64,000 nt of DNA. Source: Adiantum capillus-veneris. Taxonomy: Eukaryota; Streptophyta; Polypodiopsida; Polypodiales; Pteridaceae. The position numbers were made by a program, and so were the translations under genes. Location of the stretch: positions 131,807,182-131,871,181 of the forward strand of contig CM043967.1 of assembly GCA_014529385.2 (NCBI GenBank). Direction: 5' to 3'. The notes beneath the pieces are model-generated. The model was given only the letters and a program-made list of their open reading frames with translations, searched no databases and was not told the origin of the DNA. This document shows positions 22,670 to 33,534 of the stretch, piece after piece; the first letter of the stretch is position 1; each line of letters begins with the position of its first letter.

Positions 22670-24063
22670 ATGTCTAAAGCTCAGGAAGATGTGCAAGTGA
22701 ATGAGTGCAGTCATATTCAGGTAGACATGCGGGAAGATTCGGTTACAGGTTTTGCCAAACAGTTGGTTGATGATACATATTTTATAGGTCAAAGCAAGGC
22801 TGCTGTTGAGAGCAGCAGGACCATGGGTTTTGGTATACCAGATTTATCGAATTTGGATGTACCAGATTTTGAGGGCTTGGTTAAGCAAGAGTATGTGCTT
22901 GAAGATCTGCAAAATGTTGATTCAGAGGGGGTGCAGACTCCTTCATTGACAAGTTTTTCTGAAGCACAGTTACAAAAGTGGACAACTGAACCTGAACGTG
23001 ATTATGATGATTCAGAGGGGGTGCAGACTCCTTTGACACGCTTCTGTGACCTAGAGCTACCGATCTGGCAGAGTGATCCTGAATTTGCTGATGATTTAGA
23101 AGGGGAGAAAAATTCTTCTTTGTTGACAATCTGCGACACACAGCTCACACTAAGGCAGAATGATCATGAACTTGATGATGCTGATTCAGAGGGGGTGCAT
23201 AGTGAAGTGCAATCTCTTGTTGATGAATATGATTGGTTTCACTGTGCCTATGATACAGACAGGGAAGTAGATGAAAATTTCAATGTGCATGCTGAACTTT
23301 GTGCTATAGACTTGAAGAGAAGTTTAATGCGGATACGGTTAGTATGCATGTCACATGTGGAAATCTTAGTTTACAGCAACCTGAGATGTACAGGATTGAG
23401 GAACCTTCTCAAGCGGTGGACCTAGACCTTATGTGCTTATTGGACGAATCTTTGGAAGGGTTCTCAAACACAGATGCTAAGGACACCAATCAATTCAGAA
23501 TCATGCATGAGCAAGTTTCAGCAGACGATGAACTTATGCAGCTGCTAGATCATGCATTACTTGATTTTGAGCCTCTACGAGATAGAGGATTGTTTTCAGA
23601 TGCATCTTTTGAGCCTAATAAAGAGGATTTTACCAGAGACTTGATGTATTCAGATGTGCATGATTGGGATTCCAATACCAGTGAGAGTGAAGGTGAACTG
23701 CCAATGCTTTTACCTGTGATTGATGAACAAAAATTGGATGAGCCAGTTGCACAGGGGATATGGCAGTATCTGATGCTACCTGATGCTATATGGGATCTGA
23801 TGTTACCCTATGATGTAGGGGATTTTGAGCTAGCTTTTGACCCAAGAGGTGACAGATATATGCAGGGTCCTGGGAAATTGACTTATATGCCATATGATCC
23901 AGGAGGTTTGTATGAAGATTTGTGGGTTAATGTATGTTTATGCTGTGATGATTGGAAATTCTTGTATTTTCCCTATGATCCTGGAGGATGGTGCAAAATT
24001 TTTAAAGGAATGCTCACAGTGGGGCAATTGATTGGTTTCCCGTTTGATCCTGGGGGCTACTAA
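22670..24063 (+). CDS. Acidic repeat protein of the non-autonomous element (frameshifted)
   Basis: Two overlapping frames (22670-23425 and 23299-24063) make one original reading frame of about 460 codons, shifted near 23310-23340. The first half has about 40-residue repeats built on DSEGVQTP.LT.F.....L..W (22917, 23010, a weaker LEGEKNSSLLTICD unit and a final DADSEGVH). The second half ends with four copies of a (Y/F)DP(G/R)G motif: FDPRGD, PYDPGGL, PYDPGGW and PFDPGGY, the last directly at the stop. The composition is strongly acidic. I recognise no family. The second element keeps an EFPYDPGGG at 53707-53735, so the motif is a family feature. Confidence 0.55.
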
Positions 24064-24660
24064 AGTGCCAGATATAGATTTGAAGAGTACCAGCTATCTG
24101 ATGTAGTAGGTTGCATGGTACAAGGTTTTGTTTGCTAGATTATGCTAAGTCAGAAGAGTTTTTGGTTATGCATTCAATAAGATTACATGGCTGGCTTCCA
24201 TCTGACTTCTTTCAATAATTGATGAAGTATCTTCACATCTATTGAGTTGGTTCTGCTACCAGAACTTGAGGTAAAGGACTCGACGGCCATTCCGTGTGCA
24301 GACAGAGTAAGGCATACTTGAGCTTGACAGGGTTCCTTAAAGAGAGCTTAATGGTCAATCCGTGTGCATCATTAACTGTAGCACTTGAGTCTGGCGGGGT
24401 TCACTAAACATGTTATTCATAATTGAATGCTTTGAAGATACGACAGATGTGGTTCAGAGATTTTTGATGGGCAGCTACCTAATGATTAAGCTAGACAATT
24501 GATGTTAGGGTATAGGCCTTCTTTCATTTTCATTTTTATTTTTATTTTTTTTTCATATGTTTACCAGTTACGTGAGTCTGATCATGGAAAAGAGCTTAAG
24601 GTACATGTAGTAGATGCAGATTGCAGTGCAGTTGGCACAGACCGGAGACTGTGCAGGTTC
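24064..24660. other. Element 3' untranslated interior
   Basis: Non-coding stretch between the last reading frame and the polypurine tract. It contains a repeated AGCTTGA(C)/CCGTGTGCA pair (about 24270-24410) and a T-rich ATTTTTATTTTT run (24525-24555). Confidence 0.5.
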
Positions 24661-24672
24661 AGAGGGGGTGGA
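24661..24672 (+). promoter_or_regulatory. Polypurine tract of the non-autonomous element
   Basis: AGAGGGGGTGGA lies directly before the TG of the 3' LTR, where plus-strand priming is expected. The second element has the same sequence at 53811-53822. Confidence 0.75.
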
Positions 24673-26980
24673 TGTCGTGCAGCTCCTCTCCCATGCTAAG
24701 AAATATGCCAAGAAAATGCACATCAAGTTGTTTGAAGCTTACAGGATTAATAAACAGTGATTAGTGCTTGGTAACAGGCCAAGTTCAATGCTGAATGTAT
24801 GTCAAATGCGACTAAAAGAGCCAAAATATATGCCTTAATGATGCCATAAATGATTATGCTTAATGTGAGAACATATAGAAGATTATTATGTAAAACTGCA
24901 GTGCTTGAAGTGCTCTACTGGCCTGTCTTTACGGCTCGTCGATTGTAGCCACAGTAAAGAAGTTATGGCACTTTGAAGTTGAAGTCGATTGCAGATCCGT
25001 ACCGGATTGGGCAACTCAGTTGAGGTGACAGAGATGAAATGAATGCACGGGCCTGAAGTGCTCACTTTGTGGAGTGCGTCGGTCTTTATAGATCAGCAAT
25101 CAGAGTTCCGGTTGCGAAGTTATTGGCCCTTAAAGATTCCCCGGATGCCGGTTCCGTGCCGGGCCGGTCGCCTCGGTCGGAGCGCCATCTGGAAATTCAT
25201 AGCCTTAACAGAGTTAGTATGCATTTTATGTAGCTTGAGAGGTTTACAGGGATTTACAGCTCATTAGACAAAGTCCGACTTGATCAGATAAAAGGGCTTG
25301 AGGCAGATGACAATTGTCGGCATGTTACTGAACTAGGTATTGTGGCATTATTCGAGATGCTGGTATGGACAGTAAAATTCAAGATGATATGGTTAGTGAA
25401 GGATTGTTAGAGGAGACGACATGCTTAGCAATGCCCTGGTTGTTATGTATGATAAATTCGGTGCCGTTAAAAGGTTGCCCGACTTGAGAAGGCCGCCGCT
25501 CAAAGGCAACCAAAGAATTGGGCATTGGACTCCGGTAGTGAACCTTTGCCTGCCCACTTAAGCCTAAAGGCCTCAAACTATGGCCGCCCACTCAACCCCA
25601 AGGGCATGGCCGCCCACTCAACACCAAAAGGCCGCCCAAAACAATTAAGAGGGCCACCCCTAATTTTAAGAAGTGGGAAAACAAAAGAAAGAAAGGGGAG
25701 CCATGGCGTGAGTAGTAGGAGATGGTGCAAGCAGGAGAAGATGGACATATAGCACGTGTTGCAGGCTTCAGTCGAGCTCGTCCATGAAAAGAATTTTGGC
25801 GAGAAGCCCATGGCGCACAAATTTGGTGCCCTCTGCATCGCAAACGACGCATGTCGGGATCCGGGCTGCCACGTCAGCAGGGGGGGGGTTACGCCTCCCT
25901 AGCAATGACGACGCCGTCGTTGCTAAGGGAGCGAGACGGCTATATATAGGGTATATGTTTTGCATGAAGCGAGTGTAGAGAAGCAATCAACAGGGAAGCA
26001 AAGAAGATCTTGGAAGGAAAGAAGAGCTCGGAGGGCAAGAGAAGAGGGGAAGGATCTTGAAGGCGACGAGAAGAGCTCTCGAGCAACACAAGGGGCTCTC
26101 GCTTTTGAGCTTGAACAAAGCAAACAAAGAGAAGAGAACTCGTGCTCTCTCTCACGCTCTCATGCTCGGCAAGACAAAGGAGGTAAAGCTCTCTCTCCCA
26201 TATTGAAGGGAAAAGGGGGTATTTCTCTCCCTCGACCGTAAATAAGGAAGGGCAAAGAGATCTCTCTCTCCCTCTCGAGCTTGAATAAAGTGCTCGTTCT
26301 TTCTCTCGGCCATGAGCGGGAAGGAGGTTGGAAAAGAAGAAGGAGGAGAGGCGGCAAGCTAGAGGAAGGAATCACGAGCTCTCTCTCTCTCTCGGAGCTT
26401 GGCCGAAGCAAGCAAAGCAAGGGCGAGCTTGGTCGAAGCAAGCAAAGCAAGGGAGTAAGCTTAAAGCAAGCAAGTTGAGAAGCTGGAGAGGGCATGAAGC
26501 ATTAGGAGGAGCTTGGCAACATAAGGTGAGCAAGAAAAGAAGAGGATCCAGGGACTTGAAGGGAAGAATGAAGTCCGAAGGGCAAAGGCAAGAAGAGAGT
26601 CAGAGCTCGGCAAGGAAAGCTGACTTAAAGCTTGCAGAATCTAATGGAACTTGAATCAGACAAAGAGACAAGAGATAATTACCATCATCGTCATCAGCTA
26701 GAGATTGATTTAATATTCTGTTAAGTCCGGTGTCGTTTGCGGCCCGGTTAATCTTGTAAACGGGAGCTTAAACTCATAGCTAGCAGATGATCCAAGTGAC
26801 GGAGCTGTTAACAGCCCGCCTTGGCTAAAGATTAAGTTGTACTTAGATGTATTAATGGATTATGATGATTGCGGTGATTGCCAGAGTTATCAGTTGTTCT
26901 TGTTCTCTCTCTTTCACACCTCCCACAGCCAGAGGCCCGGCACCTGCCCGGCTAACGTAGCGAACACATATCCTCCGACA
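24673..26980 (+). repeat. 3' LTR (2308 bp) of the non-autonomous element
   Basis: Direct copy of 19619-21914 with scattered substitutions and small indels. Among them is an extra CCCCAAGGGCATGGCCGCCC-type segment near 25600. The G tract here is 9 (25880-25888). It is followed by the target duplication ACGT. Confidence 0.9.
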
Positions 26981-26984
26981 ACGT

Positions 26985-27191
26985 GACATCCCCTCCTTTT
27001 CAAGGTGAGGTACTGGTACCGAGCTCTACATGTAAGTGCTTGAACTTCTTAAATGTCTACAATGATTGCTTCTTTGGGCTGCACTGAAAGCGACTTCACT
27101 TCATCTACTTCGGGTTCATGTCTTCCACTTGGTTTACGATCTCGAGTCCATCTTCTTCCAGGATCTCTATTGAAGGATCTTCTTGAAAACA
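26985..27191 (-). other. Short spacer, possible Ty3 3'-end relic on the minus strand
   Basis: About 200 bp between the two large LTR elements. On the minus strand it reads EDPSIEILEEDGLEIVNQVE, and near 26990 a CTTGAAAAGGAGGGGATGTC sequence resembling the polypurine end of plant Ty3 elements. Too short to assign firmly. Confidence 0.25.
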
Positions 27192-27404
27192 TGTTAGCAG
27201 AAAGCTAACACGGATACCATTTTTTGGAGTTCTCATTGTAAAACACTTATTGTTTTGATAAATCAGAAATATTGTGACTCCTATTTTAAACTCTATAATT
27301 AATGAGCCGGGGCTACAAGGTTCCAGATTGTATCAACCTATCATTACCCATCTTTGGTAGAACTCCTAGATTATTAGTTTTGACCACCACAACCTTGGCC
27401 AAGG

Positions 27405-27412
27405 TATAAAAG
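27405..27412 (+). promoter_or_regulatory. TATA box in the giant element's LTR
   Basis: TATAAAAG in AAGGTATAAAAGCC. It is conserved in the 3' LTR at 47825-47832. Confidence 0.6.
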
Positions 27413-27677
27413 CCAAGTTTTGTAAGTTATTTTCAAGTTTTGGATAATGAAATACACAGCGTGAACTAACGGTGCTCACTCCTCTCCTTCTTGCGCTTCC
27501 TACTCCCTCCCCGGTTGTCACATTGCAATCACGTTTGTTGCATTGCAACCGCAGGTAAGAGCTCTACGCATTGACGTAAGCAGTTCACAATATTTTGTAT
27601 CTTTTGGCGTCGCCGACCCATGGCCTAATTTCATCATAACTAGGAATTTATACTTTCAAATAAAAAACTAAGCATAG

Positions 27678-27903
27678 TCCCAGGGCGGTCACTTTTTAGA
27701 ATGTGTATGATATCACGTTAGTTAACCGGAGAGAATTATTAAAAGACCAAAATGTATAAAAATGTATACATATAGAGGGGGGTGGGGGTTTTTTAAATAG
27801 GCTCACAGTGTAAGTATAGTATGTATATTGGGATATTATTAATTACCTCTTGAACGCACGTGATATAGGGGTCTTTTGATAAGTGACTGCCCCGAGAGCA
27901 TAG
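27678..27903. other. 226-bp insertion or deletion difference between the LTRs
   Basis: AGCATAG occurs at 27671-27677 and 27897-27903. The 3' LTR has a single AGCATAG (48091-48097) with the middle part missing. Either an insertion duplicated 7 bp, or the 3' LTR lost the segment by recombination between the short repeats. Confidence 0.75.
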
Positions 27904-28332
27904 GCAGGGTATTGGGGCATCATTGCTAAGCATTTGAATGCATAATGGGTCGAAAATGACTAGGTCAAAATCCCACTGCTGTTAATAATTACGATTTTGG
28001 AACTTGACCTAAAGTGGGGTTTGAGACCATAAGCATGTGTGATTAGGTCTTGTAAACATGTCCTAGAAGTTTCATTACGTTTGGATGTCATTTGATGCTG
28101 TAACGGATGTGATTTGTTTGCCGATGAGCGATTGGCTTTTGGTGATTTCAGTCACTTGAGTGTAGCTTGAGCTAGATGCAAGTTATTAGTTGTTTTTCGA
28201 GATATTGACACCATCTTGTAGTCTCTATGCACTAGTCAAGTCAGCTTCATCCCATGGATTGAAAATTTAATCGTGGTTCTCGCTAGAACTGCAATAAGAT
28301 AGGATGGTGAGGTTAGACATGCGTCCCACATT

Positions 28333-28353
28333 TGGTGCCTTTGTCAGGGATCG
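28333..28353 (+). promoter_or_regulatory. Primer binding site, tRNA-Asp type
   Basis: TGGTGCCTTTGTCAGGGATC begins two bases after the LTR. It matches the complement of plant tRNA-Asp (TGGCGCCGTTGCCGGGGATC) with four changes, three of them the C-to-T or G-to-A expected from methyl-CpG decay. Confidence 0.7.
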
Positions 28354-30470
28354 AAGAGACTTAAACTAGGGAAAAACATGAGCGTCTTGTGAAGTTATCG
28401 TTTAACTTCCTCTAGGATTGCCTAGGGCTCAAAACTTTCTTTTAGAAACCGCATAGCCTAAGATTGTCGTCTTTTGCTGTGTAGAGGTAGCTTGGAAGTA
28501 ATTGTACTTGCTAAGTGACTTTAGAATTGTAGAAATAGATTAGGATTCTGAGGATGATTGGTAGACGAGACAAGTCTTAAGATCAATGCTCAGAGAATCA
28601 TAAAAGACAAGAAAACGAGTGTTTGTGGACACTTTCCACAACCCCATTGCATGAGAATCTAGGAATCGGGTAAGTAGGATCCGAGGTGGATTTCGGAACA
28701 TTGCTCTCTCTCAAAGAATCAAGTGTGAGTTGTTATTTGAAGTTGCAGAATTTCAGGTCTACGGCTAGAAATAGCACGAAAAGACTCAAAACCACTCAAT
28801 CCGACTGGAGAGTAAGCTTAAAAGCTGTCTGAACCAGTTGGTAAGCTCAAGGACACTTCGAGGTAAAAATTTCAAGAGTTGGCCAAACCTTAGATTATTT
28901 ACTTTTTCTTGACATTTTAGGCCAAAGTAAGTTTTGACTTGATTCATAGGCTTAAAATAGCTCATGTAAGGACTGCCTTTGAAAAAATTGCAAAAAAGTG
29001 TTCATTTCAAGCCTAAAGAAAGTGTTCATTTCAAGCTTATATTTGACCAAGGTTCATATCATTGACTCATTACATGTGTACAAACAACTTTTGTAAAGAC
29101 ACAAAAGATTTGGATCACCAAACTGACAAAAAACTGGGTAAAAACTAAAGTTTGTACTGACTTTTTGGATCTTGAGTGTAAATTTGGAATAAAAATATCC
29201 AAACTTGATTCATAGGCTTATATTGATGTGATAAACTTGTGTACATACTCAAATGACCAAAAAGATGCAAAAAAATGTAAATAATCGCGATTATTTACAT
29301 TTGCTCCATTTTTCAACTTTTTTGACCAAGTTAGCATACCACTAGTTTTATCATGTTGTAATAAGCCCACAAATCAGATTTGGTAAGATTTGGATCACTG
29401 TATTAAAAATTGTGATCAAATTTGCAAAATTAGTCTGCGGCGGACAGAAAATTGATGACCATTTGACCAAAAAATGTCCAAACTTGATGAAACTTGGCTA
29501 GTGACCTTGACTTAAGGTGCTTAACAGATTTGTATCAAAGTTGGGACAAAAACTTACAAAAAACATAGCAGTAGTAAATAATCACGATTATTTACATCTG
29601 CTTCAAAACTTTAAAATTTTGCACATTTAAGTATACCACAAGGTCAAGCATATCAAGTAGACCTCACAAATCAATTTTGGTGAAATTTGGATCACAAAAG
29701 TGAGACTTAAACCAGATTCTTGAAATCAGAGTCTGTGGACACAAAACAATCGATAAACTTTATCAAATTTTGTCTAAACTTGTTGAAACTTGTCCACGGA
29801 CTTTAACAGGTTGTATACTTGCCAAACCAATCCAAAAAGTGCAAAAAACTAGCAAAAGTAAATAATCGTGATTATTTACTGCTGCTATCCAAGGACATCA
29901 ATTTTGGTTTTTGAATTTGTAAAGTGTTAGACCAGCATAATACAAAGCCACCGGGAAATTTTAGGTTCAATCGGATCCAAATTGGTACATGTTTACTCAG
30001 TTTCCAAGTTGCAGATTAATCCTTTGATTTTTTGCTAGAGTCGAATCTGAAAGTCAGTTTGACTCCCATAGCTTGATTTGAAGTGATACACATAGACCAA
30101 TCACAAGAGTTAGCAAAAACTGTATTGTCTTTATAGAAGAATAGCTAACTTGATCAAATTTGTACAGGAATCAGGTTGTAGACGAGAAACCGGCAAGTCA
30201 GTAGAGGTTGCAATCGAATCAAGTGGAAATTGACAGCAAGACAATCCAAAGGTAAGTACTCTATCCAGGGCTTCATAAGTCTATATGAACCTTAGATCTG
30301 GTCGTGTACTAGTAAATCAGGGCATACATAGAGAAACCTCTAGTAGAGTGTCCACCGAAGACAACGTGAATCAATGAAATTCCTTGCACACAATCCTTGA
30401 AGAAGTCTCTGACACTTTTTCAGATTCAACATCTGAAGTGTCTTCTTAATCGACTCACTCAAAAACCGGA
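28354..30470 (+). other. Long leader of the giant element with palindromic tandem repeats
   Basis: No gene. Diverged repeat units of about 290 bp carry a 22-bp palindrome with core ATAATCGCGATTAT at 29277-29298, 29574-29595 and 29858-29879 (the latter two with one changed base). The rest of the units shares phrases such as AA.CCCACAAATCAGATTTGGT and GATTTGGATCAC. Near the end, AAAG-GTAAGTACT (30249-30260) and CACTTTTTCAG (30413-30423) look like splice donor and acceptor. Confidence 0.75.
30252..30423 (+). other. Putative intron in the leader
   Basis: The donor G-GTAAGT at 30252 matches plant U1 consensus closely. The acceptor TTTTTCAG at 30423 is preceded by a T-rich tract. The 172-bp length is normal for plants. 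The same acceptor could pair with the LTR donor near 27553. Introns before gag are known in Ogre elements; use here is inference. Confidence 0.35.
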
Positions 30471-31202
30471 ATGACAATGTGCTATAAGCATATACTCTCT
30501 TTTTATAAGACTAACCACCATGGAGCTCAAGTTTACTTGGATCCTAATGAGAAGTATGCTATTCGCATTGATGACCATTGTATTGAGTTTGAAGAAGAGA
30601 TTAGGGCAAACAAACAAGGAAAAATGTACATGGACAAAAACGAAACTCAATATGTACAAGTCAAAAACCTTGATGTGATAGACAAATGGGGGTTAGAAGT
30701 AAACACTATAATCCCAGATATGTCAGCAAAAGAAGGACCACCAACTTTAGAATTTAAGGGATACGATCTTGTAGATCTAAAGTCTTTGAAATGGCTTAGT
30801 ACGGATAATCCTAGGATCGGAGTCTATTGTTGGGAGGATAGAAACGTAAAAGATCTCCGATGGATTTTGCCTGCCAAATCAGGACATCTAACGGCCATGA
30901 AGATCATTTATATCTTCAAGATGAAAGATAAGGGATCAGCAGCCTTACCAACCTACCTATTTAGGGATTATTATAAAAACAATTTTGTTATGATGACTCC
31001 TGAGGAGGTAGAACAAACCAAATACCAAGGGTATTCTATAAGGGATTGGATATTGGGACAAGGACCAGAAACAATTCCAAAGATGAACACCGTGAGAGAT
31101 CATATGAGAGTAATGTTAAGAAACCAGAAACCACCACATCATATAGAAAACCGGGTGACAGGAAGGCCAGTCCAGGGCTACATGAGTCACTATTTCCAAT
31201 AG
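30471..31202 (+). CDS. ORF1 of the giant element, 243 aa, intact, unknown function
   Basis: ATG at 30471 opens MTMCYKHILSFYKTNHHGAQ and runs uninterrupted to 31202, ending GRPVQGYMSHYFQ. It is soluble, mixed charge, with no transmembrane segment or zinc motif. The middle part (WLSTDNPRIGVYCWEDRNVKDLRW) looks like a folded domain. It lies upstream of the Gag frame, where Ogre elements carry an ORF1 of unknown role, and could be an N-terminal extension of Gag. It is the only long intact frame in an element otherwise full of stops. I do not recognise a family. Confidence 0.6.
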   Translation: MTMCYKHILSFYKTNHHGAQVYLDPNEKYAIRIDDHCIEFEEEIRANKQGKMYMDKNETQYVQVKNLDVIDKWGLEVNTIIPDMSAKEGPPTLEFKGYDLVDLKSLKWLSTDNPRIGVYCWEDRNVKDLRWILPAKSGHLTAMKIIYIFKMKDKGSAALPTYLFRDYYKNNFVMMTPEEVEQTKYQGYSIRDWILGQGPETIPKMNTVRDHMRVMLRNQKPPHHIENRVTGRPVQGYMSHYFQ

Positions 31203-31239
31203 ACTAGTTTGAAGGACTCGAAAAAGGACCAACTGCTAG

Positions 31240-32745
31240 GAGACCGGGAGTTGAACCAAACAGAGGTGTCAGATCAGCTGATTTTCAAAAATGGGTAAAA
31301 AAATACAGTGGATCAGGGGATCCATACGACCACTTAGCAAACTTTAAGCAAGTGCTAAGAGAAAAACGTATATATTCGATTTTCATACTCAATTCAAGGG
31401 GTTTGGAATAACATTAGAAGGAAAAGAATTGACATGGTTCCAAAACATTCCACCAAGGTCAATCATGGACTTGAACATATTAGCTCAAGGTTTTGTAGTT
31501 GCTTGTTTCAAAATGGGGATCAAACATAATACGGTATCTCAAATCTACAACTTTAAACAGAAACATGGTGAGTTTGTTAGGGATTGTGCAACTCGAATGA
31601 AACAATACATTGCTAGATGCCCAGGGTTAGAGATACCTGTAGAATAACGATTCGTATCTTTGTTTCTAGAGGGACTGCTAAACAAAGAACTTCATGCTAT
31701 ACTCTATAGTAAAAAGCATACAACCCTAGAAGAGTGTGTGTCAGATGCTATTGACTCAGGAGACAATTGTGATGTTTTTAACGAAGAAGCAACATCCACT
31801 AAACCAACACAAGTGGGAATGGCTGCTACAGCACCACTTTCAGCCATAGAAGATATGCTCAAAAAGATGAACGACATGATGAAAAACATGCAAAAATCAC
31901 CTATGAGGGGACTAGGACAAGGGATACTCAACAGGGACAACAAATTAGGCCACAAAAATGGTGTGCAATTGAGGGTAAATGGGGCAACCATGAGACCCAC
32001 GAGTGCTACTTCAGACCAAAGTATGATGGGAATGTTCAGTACGAGCCTACGAGGCCACAAGGACAACCCATGTACAGATATCGGCCTAATATGGCCCAAG
32101 CACAAAGACCACCAATGGGTATGGAACGACCTCAACCTGTGCTGGGTCAACAACCTCCGTACCCATGATATAATTCCGTGCTTGTAAAGTATATGCACTC
32201 CGAAGGAGTCATGGATGAACAAGCATTAGTGCATGTTACACCCTATGCGGAGCCTAGTCCATCTACAATAATGGTAGAAGGAGAATGATATAATTCACAT
32301 CCACCACCAATGGAAGAAACCACAACTTATGCTCCACCAAAGCTCGCACCAATGTATTATGTAGCTAATCAAGGTGTCAGACCTCCCATGGTAAGACCCA
32401 TGATTAAGCCAAGAATGGGAAACTGATACAATTGTGGTGCAGATGATCATTGGAAAAATGAATATCCAAAGCCTGACAAAAATGAATATCCAGAGCTTGA
32501 CAAAAACCTCAAGCCAGTTGAAGCCTATTGCATACAATGTTGCAAAAATGGAGGACACTTTCCGAAAGATTGTCCTAAAAATCCTTTAAACAAGGGTAAA
32601 ACAGTAGTAAACGTAGTCCGAGTGATACCTAGTAGCTCATCAGAGAGTGAACCGATTGTTCCAATCAAGGTAATCACTAGAGTCCATGCCAAGAAAAAGA
32701 AACACAACTCCTCTGATGATTCGAAAAATGCAAAAGTTTCCTTTT
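31240..32745 (+). pseudogene. Gag polyprotein, decayed
   Basis: Frames give FQKWVKKYSGSGDPYDHLANF (31285), GITLEGKELTWFQNIPPRSI (31400), FKQKHGEFVRDCATRMKQYI, SLFLEGLLNKELHAIL and TTLEECVSDAID. This is the capsid-like retrotransposon Gag order: F.G..DPY.HL, AL.WF..LPP.SI, ESL..Y..R. Two zinc-knuckle sites follow. At 32425 the first cysteine is a TGA and the last reads Tyr (YNCGADDHWKNEY). At 32530 the spacing is CIQCCKNGGHFPKDC, one residue off CX2CX4HX4C. Stops and frameshifts near 31390, 31647 and 32187 split it. Its role was RNA packaging. Confidence 0.75.
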
Positions 32746-33042
32746 AAAGGATCAAAAGAAGCAAAAGCAAAAGATATGAGATGAGAAAGCAAAAACAATG
32801 GGTTGAAGTCGAGGAGAAAGCAAAAAGCTATTCTAGGAAAAGTTAAAAGAAACTGGAAGTGAAATCAAGGAAACAACCATGAAATCTAGAGGATCCATTT
32901 TGGTTGATAAAATTTTTGAGCCTATTAATGCAACCTTGGAAGCCTACCAACAGGACTTAAAGTGAGCCAAAACATGGAAAACAAATGGAAAAATTATCCT
33001 TCTCCAGACATGGAAGCAGCTAAGCTGTAAGCTTATCAAAAT

Positions 33043-33504
33043 TTGGTAAGAATCACGCAAGAAATGCTAGAAAAACAAAAACCCAAGCTTGAAAGTATCA
33101 CAAAACCTAAGGAGCTTGTGGTAAGAGATACTAAAGAAAAACTCAATGTGGTGACAAAGCCCCACCTTGAAACAAAAGAATCAGAACTTATAGTGCTGGA
33201 CAACGAAGATGCCTTAGACGAAATTCCATTTGTAGAGGAAGACTGGCCAGGACACTTATGGAAAAAAGTTATAGAGATCAATGATGAGAGCCTAACTCTA
33301 AAGTCAGCTACTATAGAGGAAGTTTGGTTGGATAACCTACCTTCAAATATGAATATGGATGTACAATCCTTGTATGGGGATTGCAAATATGAAGCTTCAA
33401 GAATGTCAAAACCATTGACCTTGAAAACATTACCTTCTTACTTGGGAGATAACAAAGATGAATCCATAGTGTGTAAGACCACTCAAGTAAAAAGAGCTGA
33501 ATAG
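33043..33504 (+). CDS. Linker ORF between Gag and protease, 153 aa
   Basis: An acidic lysine/glutamate-rich frame (QEMLEKQKPKLESITKPKEL, then EDALDEIPFVEEDWPGHLWKK) without a recognisable domain. In Ty3 elements the stretch between the zinc knuckles and the protease is a variable linker, so this is probably part of the original Gag-Pol and not a separate gene. The start codon is not meaningful. Confidence 0.4.
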   Translation: MVRITQEMLEKQKPKLESITKPKELVVRDTKEKLNVVTKPHLETKESELIVLDNEDALDEIPFVEEDWPGHLWKKVIEINDESLTLKSATIEEVWLDNLPSNMNMDVQSLYGDCKYEASRMSKPLTLKTLPSYLGDNKDESIVCKTTQVKRAE

Positions 33505-33534
33505 TCCCTAGAAGTAGACAACATTCATTCAATC

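Larger units (their letters stand above)
19619..26980 (+). mobile_element. Non-autonomous LTR retrotransposon (LARD-like), 7.36 kb, complete
   Basis: Two direct LTRs begin TGTCGTGCAG and end CCGCCA (5') and CCGACA (3'). The element is flanked by a 4-bp duplication, ACGT, at 19615-19618 and 26981-26984. A primer site follows the 5' LTR and a purine-rich AGAGGGGGTGGA precedes the 3' LTR. The 2.76-kb interior encodes gag-like and acidic repeat proteins only, with no protease, RT, RNase H or integrase, so it must use enzymes of another element. A second family member lies at 49.4-55.1 kb. The first 105 bp of the two LTRs differ at only about three sites, which suggests fairly recent insertion. 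Confidence 0.9.
27192..28330 (+). repeat. 5' LTR of the giant element (1139 bp)
   Basis: It has a TATA box (TATAAAAG, 27405-27412) and a strong splice donor, CAG-GTAAGAG, near 27553. A 226-bp segment at 27678-27903 is absent from the 3' LTR and is bounded by direct AGCATAG repeats. It ends CACA directly before the primer site. Confidence 0.9.
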
